This document shows, piece after piece, positions 14,773-23,705 of a stretch of 46,416 bases of DNA (position 1 is the stretch's first letter; each line of letters starts with the position of its first letter). This stretch comes from Oxalobacter sp. (GTDB lineage Bacteria > Pseudomonadota > Gammaproteobacteria > Burkholderiales > Burkholderiaceae_D): positions 1 through 46,416 of the forward strand of contig JAHAYL010000058.1 of NCBI GenBank assembly GCA_018384065.1. The letters are read 5' to 3'. The position numbers were made by a program, and so were the translations under genes. Under the pieces are notes generated by a model. The model saw only the letters and a program-made list of their open reading frames with translations. It ran no database searches and was not told the origin of the DNA.

Positions 14773-16566
14773 ATGAGTATTTTTAATGTATTGACTCTGA
14801 TCGGTGGTCTGAGTTTATTTCTTTTTGGAATGGCTTTACTTGGGCAGGCACTGGAACGCAGGGCAGGAACAAAGCTCAAGGAACTGCTTGGCCGCATGAC
14901 AACAAACAAGTTTGCGGGACTTCTTACCGGGCTGGGTGTCACGGCAATCATTCAAAGTTCATCGGCGACAACCGTGATGGTTGTTGGATTTGTCAACTCG
15001 GGACTTATGACTCTGAGACAGGCAATCAACGTCATCTTTGGAGCAAATATAGGTACAACTGTAACCGCTTGGATTCTGAGCCTCACGGGCATAGACAGTA
15101 AAAATATCGTTGTCAGTCTTCTGAAGCCTTCCTCCTTCACGCCAATCCTTGCTCTCATTGGTATCTGTCTCTATATGGTTTCAAAAGAAAGCAAAAGAAA
15201 AGATACTGGCATGATTCTGCTCGGTTTCGCCACACTGATGTTTGGAATGGAAACCATGTCAGGCGCAGTTTCCTCGCTTCGGAATGTTCCTGCATTCCAG
15301 CAATTATTCATTGCATTCGAAAATCCTGTTCTTGGAGCACTTGCTGGAGCGGTACTTACAGCAATCATACAGTCGAGTTCTGCATCTGTCGGCATTCTTC
15401 AGGCTCTTTCATCCACTGGTGCTGTAACCTGTGGCGCAGCTATACCGATTATTATGGGACAGAATATTGGTACATGTGCAACGGCACTCCTTTCTTCAGT
15501 CGGCACTAACAAAAATGCCAGACGCGCTGCTCTTGTACATCTGAGCTTCAATGTAATCGGAACCGCAGTATTACTTATAGTTTTCTATGTCGTAAAAACA
15601 GTTTTTGAACCGATATTCCTCACGCAGTCTGCCAGCCTTCTAGGAATTGCCATAGCACATTCAGTTTTCAATATCCTCTGTACAATTCTTATGTTCCCGT
15701 GCGTAGGCATTCTTGAAAAACTTGTATGCAAAATGGTTCCGGATTCCCAGAATCCAGAAAAATTCAATGAACTGGATGAACGTCTTCTGTTAAGTCCATC
15801 ACTTGCTTTGGAACAATGCAGGCGGGTACTTGACAAAATGGCCTGCAACGCTGTCGATGCACTCAAAAAGAGTATGGACTGCGTTATTCGCTACGATAAT
15901 CAGTCAGCACCTGAAATTCATACTAAAGTGTCTGAAACCAATCGCCTAGAAGATTCCATCTCAACCTATCTTCTAAAACTTACATCCAAGCAGGTAAGTG
16001 AGAAAGAAAGTGCAACCATAACGGAATACATGAAGATTCTCGGTGATTATAAACATATTGCTAGACATGCTGAGCATATCCTGACATTATCAGAAGAAAT
16101 GAAAGAGAAAAAGATTGTATTTACAGGACAGGCTATTGCTCAATATAGAAAGATGACCAGTGCTGTGGAAGAAATACTGAATCTGTCTTATAACTCTTTT
16201 TCAAAGAATGATTACACTTCAGCACGTAAAACCGAAGCGCTCCATCTGATTATTAATCAGTTGAGAGATATACTTCGGACATATCATTTTATCCGATTGC
16301 AAAAAGGTATCTGCTCTATCGGAGCCATGTCCGTTTGGGCTGAACTTCTTTTAATACTTCAGAGGGTTTCTGATCATTGCTCCAATGTCTCCTGGTGTGT
16401 ACTTAATACATTCGACAACATTATGAAAATTCATGGAAAACAGCGTTTATTCAGAGATTCAGAAGAAAATATATCAGATGAAAATTACAAGCAAGTATAT
16501 GAATATTTCGCGGAAAAATACGACCCAGAATATCAATCATCTAAAACAAAAATTCAGGTTCTGTAA
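14773..16566 (+). CDS. Na+/phosphate cotransporter with C-terminal PhoU domain (NptA/YjbB type)
   Basis: A 597-residue protein. The N-terminal ~330 residues are the SLC34/NptA membrane domain: two inverted repeats, each with the substrate signature QSSSA (Gln61 in GVTAIIQSSSATT and Gln200 in AVLTAIIQSSSASV) and GANIGTT or GQNIGTC. Residues from about 350 to 560 are helical and PhoU-like, as in YjbB-type proteins. It couples sodium to phosphate movement; direction (uptake or export) cannot be told from sequence. It sits 246 bases behind a PhoBR-like pair, and shares their AT-rich codon use: a hand count at 15001-15060 gives 25 G+C of 60, against 35 of 60 at 18061-18120 in the chromosome part. 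Confidence 0.9.
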   Translation: MSIFNVLTLIGGLSLFLFGMALLGQALERRAGTKLKELLGRMTTNKFAGLLTGLGVTAIIQSSSATTVMVVGFVNSGLMTLRQAINVIFGANIGTTVTAWILSLTGIDSKNIVVSLLKPSSFTPILALIGICLYMVSKESKRKDTGMILLGFATLMFGMETMSGAVSSLRNVPAFQQLFIAFENPVLGALAGAVLTAIIQSSSASVGILQALSSTGAVTCGAAIPIIMGQNIGTCATALLSSVGTNKNARRAALVHLSFNVIGTAVLLIVFYVVKTVFEPIFLTQSASLLGIAIAHSVFNILCTILMFPCVGILEKLVCKMVPDSQNPEKFNELDERLLLSPSLALEQCRRVLDKMACNAVDALKKSMDCVIRYDNQSAPEIHTKVSETNRLEDSISTYLLKLTSKQVSEKESATITEYMKILGDYKHIARHAEHILTLSEEMKEKKIVFTGQAIAQYRKMTSAVEEILNLSYNSFSKNDYTSARKTEALHLIINQLRDILRTYHFIRLQKGICSIGAMSVWAELLLILQRVSDHCSNVSWCVLNTFDNIMKIHGKQRLFRDSEENISDENYKQVYEYFAEKYDPEYQSSKTKIQVL

Positions 16567-16645
16567 TTTTATTCCAGGTAGTTGATTTGTTTGTTCGTTG
16601 AATATCGATAGATATAATAACCAAAATTTTCTAGAAAGAAAGCAT

Positions 16646-17080
16646 ATGAAAATACAGAAGAAATTTTTAAGTTCTCCTACAATTGGTGAAAATAATCATG
16701 GATCAAAAACAAAGAAGCAGTGTTCAAAAGATAGGTTGAAACTACTTAACAAGGCAAATAAAGGGAAACTTTGTGATATTCCTGAAGAGCGGAGAACTAA
16801 GGAACTGTGTCTGATAGCAGTGAAAAAGCATGATTTTTCACTGGTAGATGTTCCTGAATCATTAATGACCAAGAAACTATGCATCCTTGCCGTTAAGAAA
16901 AATGGCAGAGCGTTGGCATATGTTCCTGAATCCTTGAAAACAAAGAAACTGTGCAGCCTAGCTGTTAAAGAGAATGTCTTTTCGTTGACTGATGTTCCTG
17001 AATCGCTGAAATCAAAAACACTTTGCAGACTTGCTGTAAGGAAAAATGGCAGAGCGTGGAGAATGTTCCAGAATCATTAA
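16646..17080 (+). pseudogene. DUF4116 repeat protein, frameshifted in the last repeat
   Basis: A 144-residue frame with tandem 24-residue units of the DUF4116 type, pattern LC.LAVK.N...L..VPE.L.TK. Units begin at codons 16796, 16868, 16940 and 17012, exactly 72 bases apart. The fourth unit breaks off after NGRA and ends WRMFQNH. Adding one T in GCGTGG near 17056 restores ALENVPESLN and keeps the frame open to TAA 17134-17136, so one base has probably been lost. The ATG at 16646 fits better than an upstream TTG. The function of DUF4116 is unknown; the repeats probably make a helical scaffold. Confidence 0.75.
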
Positions 17081-17259
17081 ATTTAATAAGCTGTAACCTT
17101 ATCCTGTTGAAGATACCTGTCTCTTACGGCCTGTAATGGCGCACTTTGTCTGTCAGTCGCCATCAGTCTTTCAAATGCCGTTTCAGATACAAGTCTATAG
17201 CGGCTTCTTTTCAGTTTTTGACTTAAAATACTCTCTGCTTGTCTTCATGGAAATCTGTC

Positions 17260-18012
17260 ATGTGCCTCATTGTTTTTGGTTGGCAGGTCAAGGCTGATAA
17301 GCCTTTGATTGCCGCATCGAACCGGGATGAGTTTTACGCCCGCCCCGCCCTGCCTGCCCATCGCTGGCAGGACTTTCCTCAGATTTATGCAGGCAGGGAC
17401 CTTGAAGGTGGCGGCACTTGGTTGGGGATTGCAGAAGACCGTCAGAACAACGGATACCGTTTTGCGGCATTGACAAATGTCCGGGCACCAAACCAGTTCA
17501 GGACGGATGCCCCGACCCGTGGACTGCTGGTCAGCGGTTTCCTGGTTTCTTCCTTTTCTCCAGAAGTTTATATTGACTCATTGAAGCAGAAAGACCATCT
17601 ATATAACGGATTCAATCTCCTGACCGGTATGGTCGGTACTGAGAACACATTGGTCTGGTATTCAAATCTGGGGAATGACAACCCGTTGAATGGGAAACCG
17701 CTCAAACCTGGGTTTTACGGCATCTCCAACGCATTGCTGGATACGCCTTGGCCGAAGCTGTTGAAGACACGCAAGCGGTTTTCAGAACTGGTCGATAAGG
17801 ATGCGGGGAAGGATGCCTACTTTGAGATGCTTTCAGATACGCAGACTGTTCCTGATGACCAACTGCCGGAAACAGGCGTTCCCTATGAATGGGAAAAACT
17901 GCTGTCTGCGGTCTGTATCCAGTCAAAGGATTATGGGACACGCGTTTCCACACTGGTAGAGATGTATCCTGATACGCCACCGCTTCTCCAAGAGCGTATC
18001 ATTCACCCTTGA
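17260..18012 (+). CDS. NRDE-family protein (TANGO2-like)
   Basis: A 250-residue protein with the family hallmark SNRDEFYARP near residue 20 and an N-terminal MCLIVFGW, where Cys2 is the conserved second residue (possible N-terminal nucleophile-like fold). GGGTWLGI and NGFNLLTG are further conserved segments. I chose ATG 17260 because family members begin MC; the frame could extend 7 codons to a TTG at 17239. Its role in bacteria is not well defined; the animal relative TANGO2 has been linked to heme and lipid handling. It is the first normal-composition gene after the AT-rich island and lies 30 bases before bioF, so it may head the biotin operon. Confidence 0.85.
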   Translation: MCLIVFGWQVKADKPLIAASNRDEFYARPALPAHRWQDFPQIYAGRDLEGGGTWLGIAEDRQNNGYRFAALTNVRAPNQFRTDAPTRGLLVSGFLVSSFSPEVYIDSLKQKDHLYNGFNLLTGMVGTENTLVWYSNLGNDNPLNGKPLKPGFYGISNALLDTPWPKLLKTRKRFSELVDKDAGKDAYFEMLSDTQTVPDDQLPETGVPYEWEKLLSAVCIQSKDYGTRVSTLVEMYPDTPPLLQERIIHP

Positions 18013-18042
18013 CATGTGTTTAAGGTTTATCAGGCGGAAAGC

Positions 18043-19197
18043 ATGATCTGGAAAGAACTGGAATCCCAACTGGCTGGCTTGGCGGACAGCCATCTCCTGC
18101 GCACCCGGAAAACATTGGAAACAGGATGCAGCACCCATGTATCTGTTGATGGGAAACCGTTGCTGGCGTTCTGCAGCAACGATTATCTTGGGCTTGCCTC
18201 GCATCCTGCCATTCAGGAAGCTGTCTGCAAGGCCGTCCGTCAATGGGGAACTGGTTCAGGTGGTTCCCATGTGGTCAATGGTCATATGACACCGCACCAG
18301 ATGCTTGAGGAAGCCTTGGCTCGGTTTGTCGGTGCCGACAGGGCCCTGTATTACAGCACTGGCTACATGGCGAATATCGGGGTTGTGCCGACGCTGGTTG
18401 GCCGTGGTGATGCGGTTTTTGCAGACCGGTTGAACCATGCTTCGCTGATTGATGCTGTGCAGCTTTCAAGGGCAGACCACCGCCGGTATGCCCATAAGGA
18501 TATGGCACAGCTGGAAAAGATGCTGGCAGCTTCTGATGCGAAGCGGAAACTGATCCTTTCCGATGCAGTGTTCAGCATGGATGGTGATGTCGCCCTATTG
18601 AAGGAACTGCTCGACCTGGCAGAACAGTATGATGCCTGGCTGGTCTTGGATGATGCCCATGGGTTCGGTGTACTGGGGCAGGAAGGCCGTGGTTCACTGG
18701 ACCATTTCGGCATCCCCTTCCATCCACGGCTTGTCTATATCGGCACCTTGGGGAAAGCGGCGGGTGTCTCAGGTGCTTTTGTGGCAGGTACTTCCACCGT
18801 CATTGAATGGCTGATGCAGCGTTCACGGTCTTATATTTTCACAACCGCTTCCAGTCCTGTCATTGCAGCGGCATTGCTGGCATCATTGGAACTGGTCAGG
18901 CAGGGTGAAGACCTGCGTGGACAGCTCAGGCAACTTGCCCAAAGCCTGCATGAGGGACTGCAAGGCACAGCTTGGCGGATACTCCCCTCTTTCACCGCCA
19001 TCCATCCAATCATTGTCGGTGAGAATGATGCTGTATTGAAGGTGTCTGAAGCATTGATGGACCGGGGTATCTGGGTACCAGCAATCCGTCCACCGACAGT
19101 CCCTAAAGGACAGGCCCGCCTGCGGATCTCGCTGTCAGCGTCGCATACACTTGCAGATGTTGGACGGTTGGTCTCAGCACTGCGGGAGATCCAATGA
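18043..19197 (+). CDS. bioF: 8-amino-7-oxononanoate synthase BioF
   Basis: A 384-residue PLP enzyme that condenses pimeloyl-ACP (or -CoA) with L-alanine. The PLP lysine is Lys238 in GTLGKAAG; the glycine-rich GTGSGGSHVVNG segment, VFSMDGD and DDAHGFG are all present. ATG 18043 has an AGGCGG ribosome site and gives the length of E. coli BioF; the frame runs upstream to a GTG at 18016. It overlaps bioH by 4 bases (ATGA), so bioF, bioH and bioC are translationally linked. bioA, bioD and bioB are not in the window. Confidence 0.95.
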   Translation: MIWKELESQLAGLADSHLLRTRKTLETGCSTHVSVDGKPLLAFCSNDYLGLASHPAIQEAVCKAVRQWGTGSGGSHVVNGHMTPHQMLEEALARFVGADRALYYSTGYMANIGVVPTLVGRGDAVFADRLNHASLIDAVQLSRADHRRYAHKDMAQLEKMLAASDAKRKLILSDAVFSMDGDVALLKELLDLAEQYDAWLVLDDAHGFGVLGQEGRGSLDHFGIPFHPRLVYIGTLGKAAGVSGAFVAGTSTVIEWLMQRSRSYIFTTASSPVIAAALLASLELVRQGEDLRGQLRQLAQSLHEGLQGTAWRILPSFTAIHPIIVGENDAVLKVSEALMDRGIWVPAIRPPTVPKGQARLRISLSASHTLADVGRLVSALREIQ

Positions 19198-19934
19198 TGC
19201 GTCAACTGGTATTCTGGCATGGCTGGGCAATGTCTCCCAAAGTATGGGATCCTTTGGTCCAGGCATTGCAGGACCGCTATCGTGGCCGTTTTGCCTGCGG
19301 GATGCCTGCACTGCCAGGTTATGAAGGGACTCCTTTGCCTGACCAGGCAACAGCAGGCGCATGGGTTGATGCAATGATGGATCAGGTGTCAGATCCAGTC
19401 ACACTCTGTGCCTGGTCAATGGGCGCCATCATGGCATTGGATGCTGCCAGACGTTATCCTGAAAAGATTGAGGAACTGGTGCTTTTTGGCGCAACCCCTT
19501 GCTTCATCAACCACCGTGACTGGACAGATGGCCTCCCTGAAGAGACTGCATTGCGTTTCCGGCATGGCATCCAGAAAGACAGTCCTGCCACCCTCAGGCG
19601 CTTCATCATGCTGTTCAATCAGCATGACAGGCATGCGAAAGACATTTCACGTCAGTTGTCTGCTTTGTCCTATCCTTCCGATGAAGTCCTGCTTCAGGGA
19701 CTGTCTTTCCTGCATGCCGTTGATTACCGCCATCTGGTGCCGGATATCCATCAGAAGGTCTTGCTGGTCCATGGTGAGAAGGATCCCTTGATGCCTGTCA
19801 GCGCTGCCCGATGGTTGGCAGATACCCTGCCTGATGCTTCATTGACCGTCATGCCAGGAATTGCACACGCGCCTTTCCTTTCTGAGCCTGATGACTGCGC
19901 GGGCATCATCGGGCAGTTCCTGGGATGGGCATGA
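19194..19934 (+). CDS. bioH: Pimeloyl-ACP methyl ester esterase BioH
   Basis: A 246-residue alpha/beta hydrolase. The nucleophile elbow is AWSMG with Ser75, followed by the acid in HGEKDPLMP and His in GIAHAPF, completing the triad. The WHGWAMSPKVWDP oxyanion segment near the N-terminus is typical of BioH. It removes the methyl cap from pimeloyl-ACP methyl ester, ending the chain-building phase begun by BioC. Its position between bioF and bioC, overlapping both, makes the assignment strong. Confidence 0.93.
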   Translation: MMRQLVFWHGWAMSPKVWDPLVQALQDRYRGRFACGMPALPGYEGTPLPDQATAGAWVDAMMDQVSDPVTLCAWSMGAIMALDAARRYPEKIEELVLFGATPCFINHRDWTDGLPEETALRFRHGIQKDSPATLRRFIMLFNQHDRHAKDISRQLSALSYPSDEVLLQGLSFLHAVDYRHLVPDIHQKVLLVHGEKDPLMPVSAARWLADTLPDASLTVMPGIAHAPFLSEPDDCAGIIGQFLGWA

Positions 19935-20701
19935 TGGATAAGTCTGCTGTCTGCCGTTCTTTCAGCAAGGCTGCTGCCCAGTATGATTCCCTGGCATTGT
20001 TCCAGAGACGTATCAATGAGCATATGCTCTGCCTGCTGCCGGAACATATGCCGGCAGGTTTCCGCCCAGTCAATATCCTCGATGCTGGTTGCGGGACGGG
20101 ACTGGGTATCCAATGTCTGAAAACCTTCTGGCCGGATATCAGGGTGATTGGCTGTGACCTTTCGCCGGAAATGATCGATGAAGCGCATCGCAAACAGCTT
20201 GATGCCGTTGTCGGGGACATTGAAGACCTGCCTTTTGATACAGCCTCTTTCAATCTCGTATGGAGCAGCCTGTCCCTGCAATGGTGTTCGCCTGGGCAGG
20301 CATTCAGGGAATTGTTCCGAGTCATGACGCCTGACGGGATGCTGTTTTTCTCGACCCTGGCACCTGGTACATTGCGTGAAGTGAAGCAAGCCTTTTCCGG
20401 GTTTGATGACGCTGACCATACATTGACTTTCCATTCAGAAGCCGATTTAAGGAAAATGCTGTTGGAAACCGGTTTCCGGGACATCAGGCTTGAGCTCGAG
20501 ACACATCAGGTTTTCTATCCGGATATCCGTTCCGCCATGGCATCCATCCGGGGCATCGGTGCAGGAAATGTCCGTCAACGGCGTACTTCCCTCTTTGGGA
20601 AACAGGCATGGAAAACCGTCCAGGAACGGTATGAATCTTTCCGCCAGGATGCTGGATTGCCCGTGACCTATGAAGTGGTTATCGGCTCAGCTTTCCGCTG
20701 A
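19931..20701 (+). CDS. bioC: Malonyl-ACP O-methyltransferase BioC
   Basis: A SAM-dependent methyltransferase of about 256 residues. Motif I is ILDAGCGTGLG, followed by VIGCDLSPEMI and the family-typical LVWSSLSLQWC. The N-terminal SFSKAAAQYD segment is characteristic of BioC. It methylates malonyl-ACP so that fatty acid synthesis can build pimeloyl. Three candidate starts exist (19925, 19931, 19934); I chose 19931 because it forms ATGA with the bioH stop. The last 15 bases overlap the convergent yihY-type gene. Confidence 0.93.
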   Translation: MMDKSAVCRSFSKAAAQYDSLALFQRRINEHMLCLLPEHMPAGFRPVNILDAGCGTGLGIQCLKTFWPDIRVIGCDLSPEMIDEAHRKQLDAVVGDIEDLPFDTASFNLVWSSLSLQWCSPGQAFRELFRVMTPDGMLFFSTLAPGTLREVKQAFSGFDDADHTLTFHSEADLRKMLLETGFRDIRLELETHQVFYPDIRSAMASIRGIGAGNVRQRRTSLFGKQAWKTVQERYESFRQDAGLPVTYEVVIGSAFR

Positions 20702-21979
20702 CGCTTCCTGCTGTCCAGCAGGTAGTTGTTTGGTTATTGCATAAGGTGAGTTGAAATACTCTGCCAGCGTGATATCCAGTTCTTCGTGGATGATGCCTTC
20801 AATCCTCTGGGTCAGGACATCTTTCTCTTTTGGCGTGAAAACAAATTCATGGAAAACATCTGCCAAAGTGATTTTTTTCAGGTCCCCTTTCCAATGCCAT
20901 AACCGGGTCGTCTGCCGGCTAGGGATGAAAGCTGACCAGAAGGATTGTCTGGGAACGAAGATCCAGTCAGCACGTTCCAGGGTGTTCAGGCAGAATTCCA
21001 CTTCGTGGGCATCCATCCGGAGGATCTGCTCAATCTGGGTTTGGGACAGGTATTCGGATTCAGCGGTCTTCTTCTCCAGCAGATGGATGATATGGAGGGC
21101 TTCTGAAAAGTTCTTGCCCAGGAACATATCTTCCCGCCATGTCCCGTTCCGCAGTTCAGGAATCATTGCTGCGACAAATCCGCCTAAAAGGATGATGAAG
21201 CAGCTGGTGTAGATCCAGACAATGAACATCGGAAAGACAGCCAATGCACCATAAATCTTTTCATACAGGTTGGAACGTGTCATCGAGAACGCAAAGATAC
21301 GGAGACCGATTTCAAAAGCGACTGCCGCAAAAGTGCCGCCTACCAGGGCGTCTTTCCATAAGACCTGCCTGTTGGGCAGGACACGGTAAAGCATCGTGAA
21401 TGCAAAAATCATCCAGATACCTGACAGGAATGGTGCAAAGACATTGAAAAAGGGAATGTAGCTGACCAAGCCATGCTCTGAAAGGATGACATGGGATGTG
21501 AGGTAAATGGAAACCCCCATCATCAATGGGCCGACAATGCCGATGCAGAGATAAAGCGCAATACGTTTGAGGAAGGAACGGGTGGCAATGATGTTCCAGA
21601 TGCGGTTGAAGGCATTTTCCAAGGCGGTCATGCTGGTGAAAATGGCTGCCAGCAGGCCACCGGCACTGATCAGGGAGACTTTTCCCGCATTGTCAGCAAA
21701 TGCATTCAGGTGTGTCATGACCGTATCAGAGATTTTCTTGGGCATCATTTCTTCAGAAAAGAAATTGCCCAAGCCGGTCTTGAAATCCCCAAAAAGTGGA
21801 ACCATCGTGAAAATCGCGAGGATGATTGCAATCATCGGCACCAGGCTGAAAATGATGGTATAGCTGATTTGCCCTGCTGCATCACTCAGATGCCCTGCCT
21901 CGAAACGTTTCATGCACCAGCGTGTAATTGGAAGGAAATCCTTGCGGAGCTGATGACGGGAGTTCCAGAGATTTTTCAT
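20687..21979 (-). CDS. YihY/BrkB-family membrane protein
   Basis: A 430-residue protein with six predicted membrane segments in the first ~275 residues, including the family pattern AAGQISYTIIFSLVPMIAIILAIF and GGTFAAVAFEIG. It was once annotated RNase BN; that is now known to be wrong, and its function is unresolved. A soluble C-terminal region of ~150 residues contains a winged-helix-like part (YLSQTQIEQILRMDAHEVEFCLNTLERADWI), a feature of the longer betaproteobacterial members. An AGAGAAG ribosome site precedes the ATG. Confidence 0.85.
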   Translation of the reverse strand: MKNLWNSRHQLRKDFLPITRWCMKRFEAGHLSDAAGQISYTIIFSLVPMIAIILAIFTMVPLFGDFKTGLGNFFSEEMMPKKISDTVMTHLNAFADNAGKVSLISAGGLLAAIFTSMTALENAFNRIWNIIATRSFLKRIALYLCIGIVGPLMMGVSIYLTSHVILSEHGLVSYIPFFNVFAPFLSGIWMIFAFTMLYRVLPNRQVLWKDALVGGTFAAVAFEIGLRIFAFSMTRSNLYEKIYGALAVFPMFIVWIYTSCFIILLGGFVAAMIPELRNGTWREDMFLGKNFSEALHIIHLLEKKTAESEYLSQTQIEQILRMDAHEVEFCLNTLERADWIFVPRQSFWSAFIPSRQTTRLWHWKGDLKKITLADVFHEFVFTPKEKDVLTQRIEGIIHEELDITLAEYFNSPYAITKQLPAGQQEASAES

Positions 21980-22054
21980 ATCTTCTCTCTTGCTGTTCTC
22001 GTTGATAAAGAACCTGACGGTTAGTATAGCCTCCAGATGAAGAAAACGTGTACT

Positions 22055-22198
22055 ATGACAGTATCATTTTTCGGGGTCACATTGCCTTTTGATGCAGCTT
22101 TGCTGGAAAGCGTCTCCATCCATGGATTGCAGTCAGAAAACATGGAAAGCCTGTTGAAAGGCGGTGTGTTTTGCCCTATTTTCAATCAGTTGTTTTAA
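22055..22198 (+). CDS. Possible 47-residue small protein
   Basis: An ATG at 22055 opens 47 codons ending at TAA 22196-22198; the peptide starts MTVSFFGVTLPFDAALL. It lies between the divergent yihY-type gene and the FAD dehydrogenase, and overlaps the TTG start proposed for the latter in another frame. The ribosome site is weak. I do not recognise it. It may be a leader peptide, a remnant, or chance. Confidence 0.25.
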   Translation: MTVSFFGVTLPFDAALLESVSIHGLQSENMESLLKGGVFCPIFNQLF

Positions 22199-23640
22199 AT
22201 GATATTTTTGGATTGATCTTGGTTACAGGTTCCCATCCTTTTATTACCGGCTGCAGGTCTCTGCTTGGTGGACAGCATGTCATTGATGATCCCAGGCAGA
22301 TGGCGCCTTATCTGACAGATGTCAGGAAACGTGCCGTTGGAAAAGCATTGGCGGTCATCCTGCCCGGCAGTACAGAAGAAGTCTCGGCGGTTGTGCGGTT
22401 GTGCCGTGAACATCATATCCCTATTGTCCCACAGAGCGGCAATACCGGTACCGTGCTTGGCAGCATCCCTGACAGTACGGGCAATGCGGTTGTCCTGTCC
22501 CTGAAACGGATGGACCGTATCCTTGAAGTCGATGCTGACAACAACACCATGACGGTTGAGGCAGGCTGTATCCTGGACAATGTCCATGCCGCTGCCAGAC
22601 AGGTTGACCGGATGTTCCCGCTGACCCTTGCCTCTTCCGGCTCCTGTATGATTGGTGGCAACCTGGCGGCGAATGCCGGAGGGACATCGGTATTGCGGTA
22701 TGGGACTGCGCGGGACCTCTGTCTGGGCATCCAGGCAGTCCTGCCTGATGGTGCCGTCTGGGATGGGCTTTATAAACTGCGCAAGAACAATACCGGCTAT
22801 GACCTGCGTGACCTTTTCATCGGTTCGGAAGGCACCTTGGGCATCATCACGGCAGCTGTCCTGAAACTGTTTCCGGCTTCTGGCAGTCAACAGACGGCTT
22901 TTGTGGCTGTTGAAAGCCCTTCCTACGCATTGAAGCTGTTGAACCTGGCGAAAAAACAGGCGGATTGCCTGCTGACAACCTTTGAATTGATTTCACAGCG
23001 GAGCCTTAATGTTGTCCTGAAACATTTCCCAGACCTGAAAGCGCCTTTCCCTGCCATTTCCCCCTATTACATCCTGATGGAACTCAGTGGCAACGGATCA
23101 GAAGGACAGCTGGCTGACCTGATGGAAGCCATCCTGCAATCAGCTTTTGAAGAAGGAACCGTTCTGGATGCCTGTATTGCACAGTCGATTGCACAGGCAA
23201 AGACACTGTGGGCACTTCGTGAAAACATTTCGGAAGCCCAGGCAAGGGATGGGAAAAACATCAAGCATGACATTTCCGTGCCTGTCTCGCAGATCCCTGC
23301 ATTTATGGAAGATACCGATGCGAGGTTGCAGGCAGCATTCCCTGGATGCCGGATGACGGTCTTTGGGCATCTTGGTGATGGCAGCCTTCATTACAATGTC
23401 GGTGCCCCTGAAGGCATCCCTGATGATGTCTTCCTCACAAGGCAGGATGATGTCAATCAGGTGGTCTATGACAACGTTGCCCGCTTCAACGGTGCGATCT
23501 CAGCGGAACATGGCTTGGGGGCATTGAAGCATGACAAGAATGCCCACTATAAGGATGCAGTTGAAATCCAGTTGATGAAAAAGATAAAACAGGCAGTTGA
23601 CCCAGATGGGTTGATGAATCCCGGCAAGGTCATACCATAG
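22171..23640 (+). CDS. FAD-linked D-lactate/D-2-hydroxyacid dehydrogenase (GlcD/DLD type)
   Basis: A 489-residue flavoprotein of the vanillyl-alcohol oxidase fold. The FAD-binding half has PGSTEEVSAVVRLCREH, PQSGNTGTVLGS and NAGGTSVLRYG. The C-terminal half shows HLGDGSLHYNV and AEHGLGALKHD, and ends in DPDGLMNPGKV, as in DLD and GlcD. It would oxidise D-lactate or another 2-hydroxyacid and pass electrons to quinone or cytochrome; the exact substrate is open. The start is uncertain: TTG 22171 has AAAGGCGG upstream, and TTG 22213 is an alternative. No in-frame ATG precedes the conserved region. Confidence 0.88.
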   Translation: MPYFQSVVLNDIFGLILVTGSHPFITGCRSLLGGQHVIDDPRQMAPYLTDVRKRAVGKALAVILPGSTEEVSAVVRLCREHHIPIVPQSGNTGTVLGSIPDSTGNAVVLSLKRMDRILEVDADNNTMTVEAGCILDNVHAAARQVDRMFPLTLASSGSCMIGGNLAANAGGTSVLRYGTARDLCLGIQAVLPDGAVWDGLYKLRKNNTGYDLRDLFIGSEGTLGIITAAVLKLFPASGSQQTAFVAVESPSYALKLLNLAKKQADCLLTTFELISQRSLNVVLKHFPDLKAPFPAISPYYILMELSGNGSEGQLADLMEAILQSAFEEGTVLDACIAQSIAQAKTLWALRENISEAQARDGKNIKHDISVPVSQIPAFMEDTDARLQAAFPGCRMTVFGHLGDGSLHYNVGAPEGIPDDVFLTRQDDVNQVVYDNVARFNGAISAEHGLGALKHDKNAHYKDAVEIQLMKKIKQAVDPDGLMNPGKVIP

Positions 23641-23705
23641 ACTTTTTATTTTATTTCAACGGATTATGCATGATATCTTCATACGGGGTATCAGATGGAT
23701 TGCGT

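Noticed and set aside
16796-17083. 72-base periodic repeats as a CRISPR array
   Set aside because: The period is inside an open frame and encodes DUF4116 units; there are no conserved repeat/spacer alternations and no cas genes.
12195-17141. CGCCATTA at 12195-12202 and TAATGGCG at 17134-17141 as terminal inverted repeats of the island
   Set aside because: Only 8 exact bases with imperfect flanks; such a match is expected by chance when two few-hundred-base flanks are compared. No transposase or integrase is present.
12130-17250. A direct repeat of the tRNA-Arg 3' end at the right edge of the island (attachment site)
   Set aside because: I looked through 17080-17260 and found no copy of the T-arm or acceptor sequence longer than a few bases.
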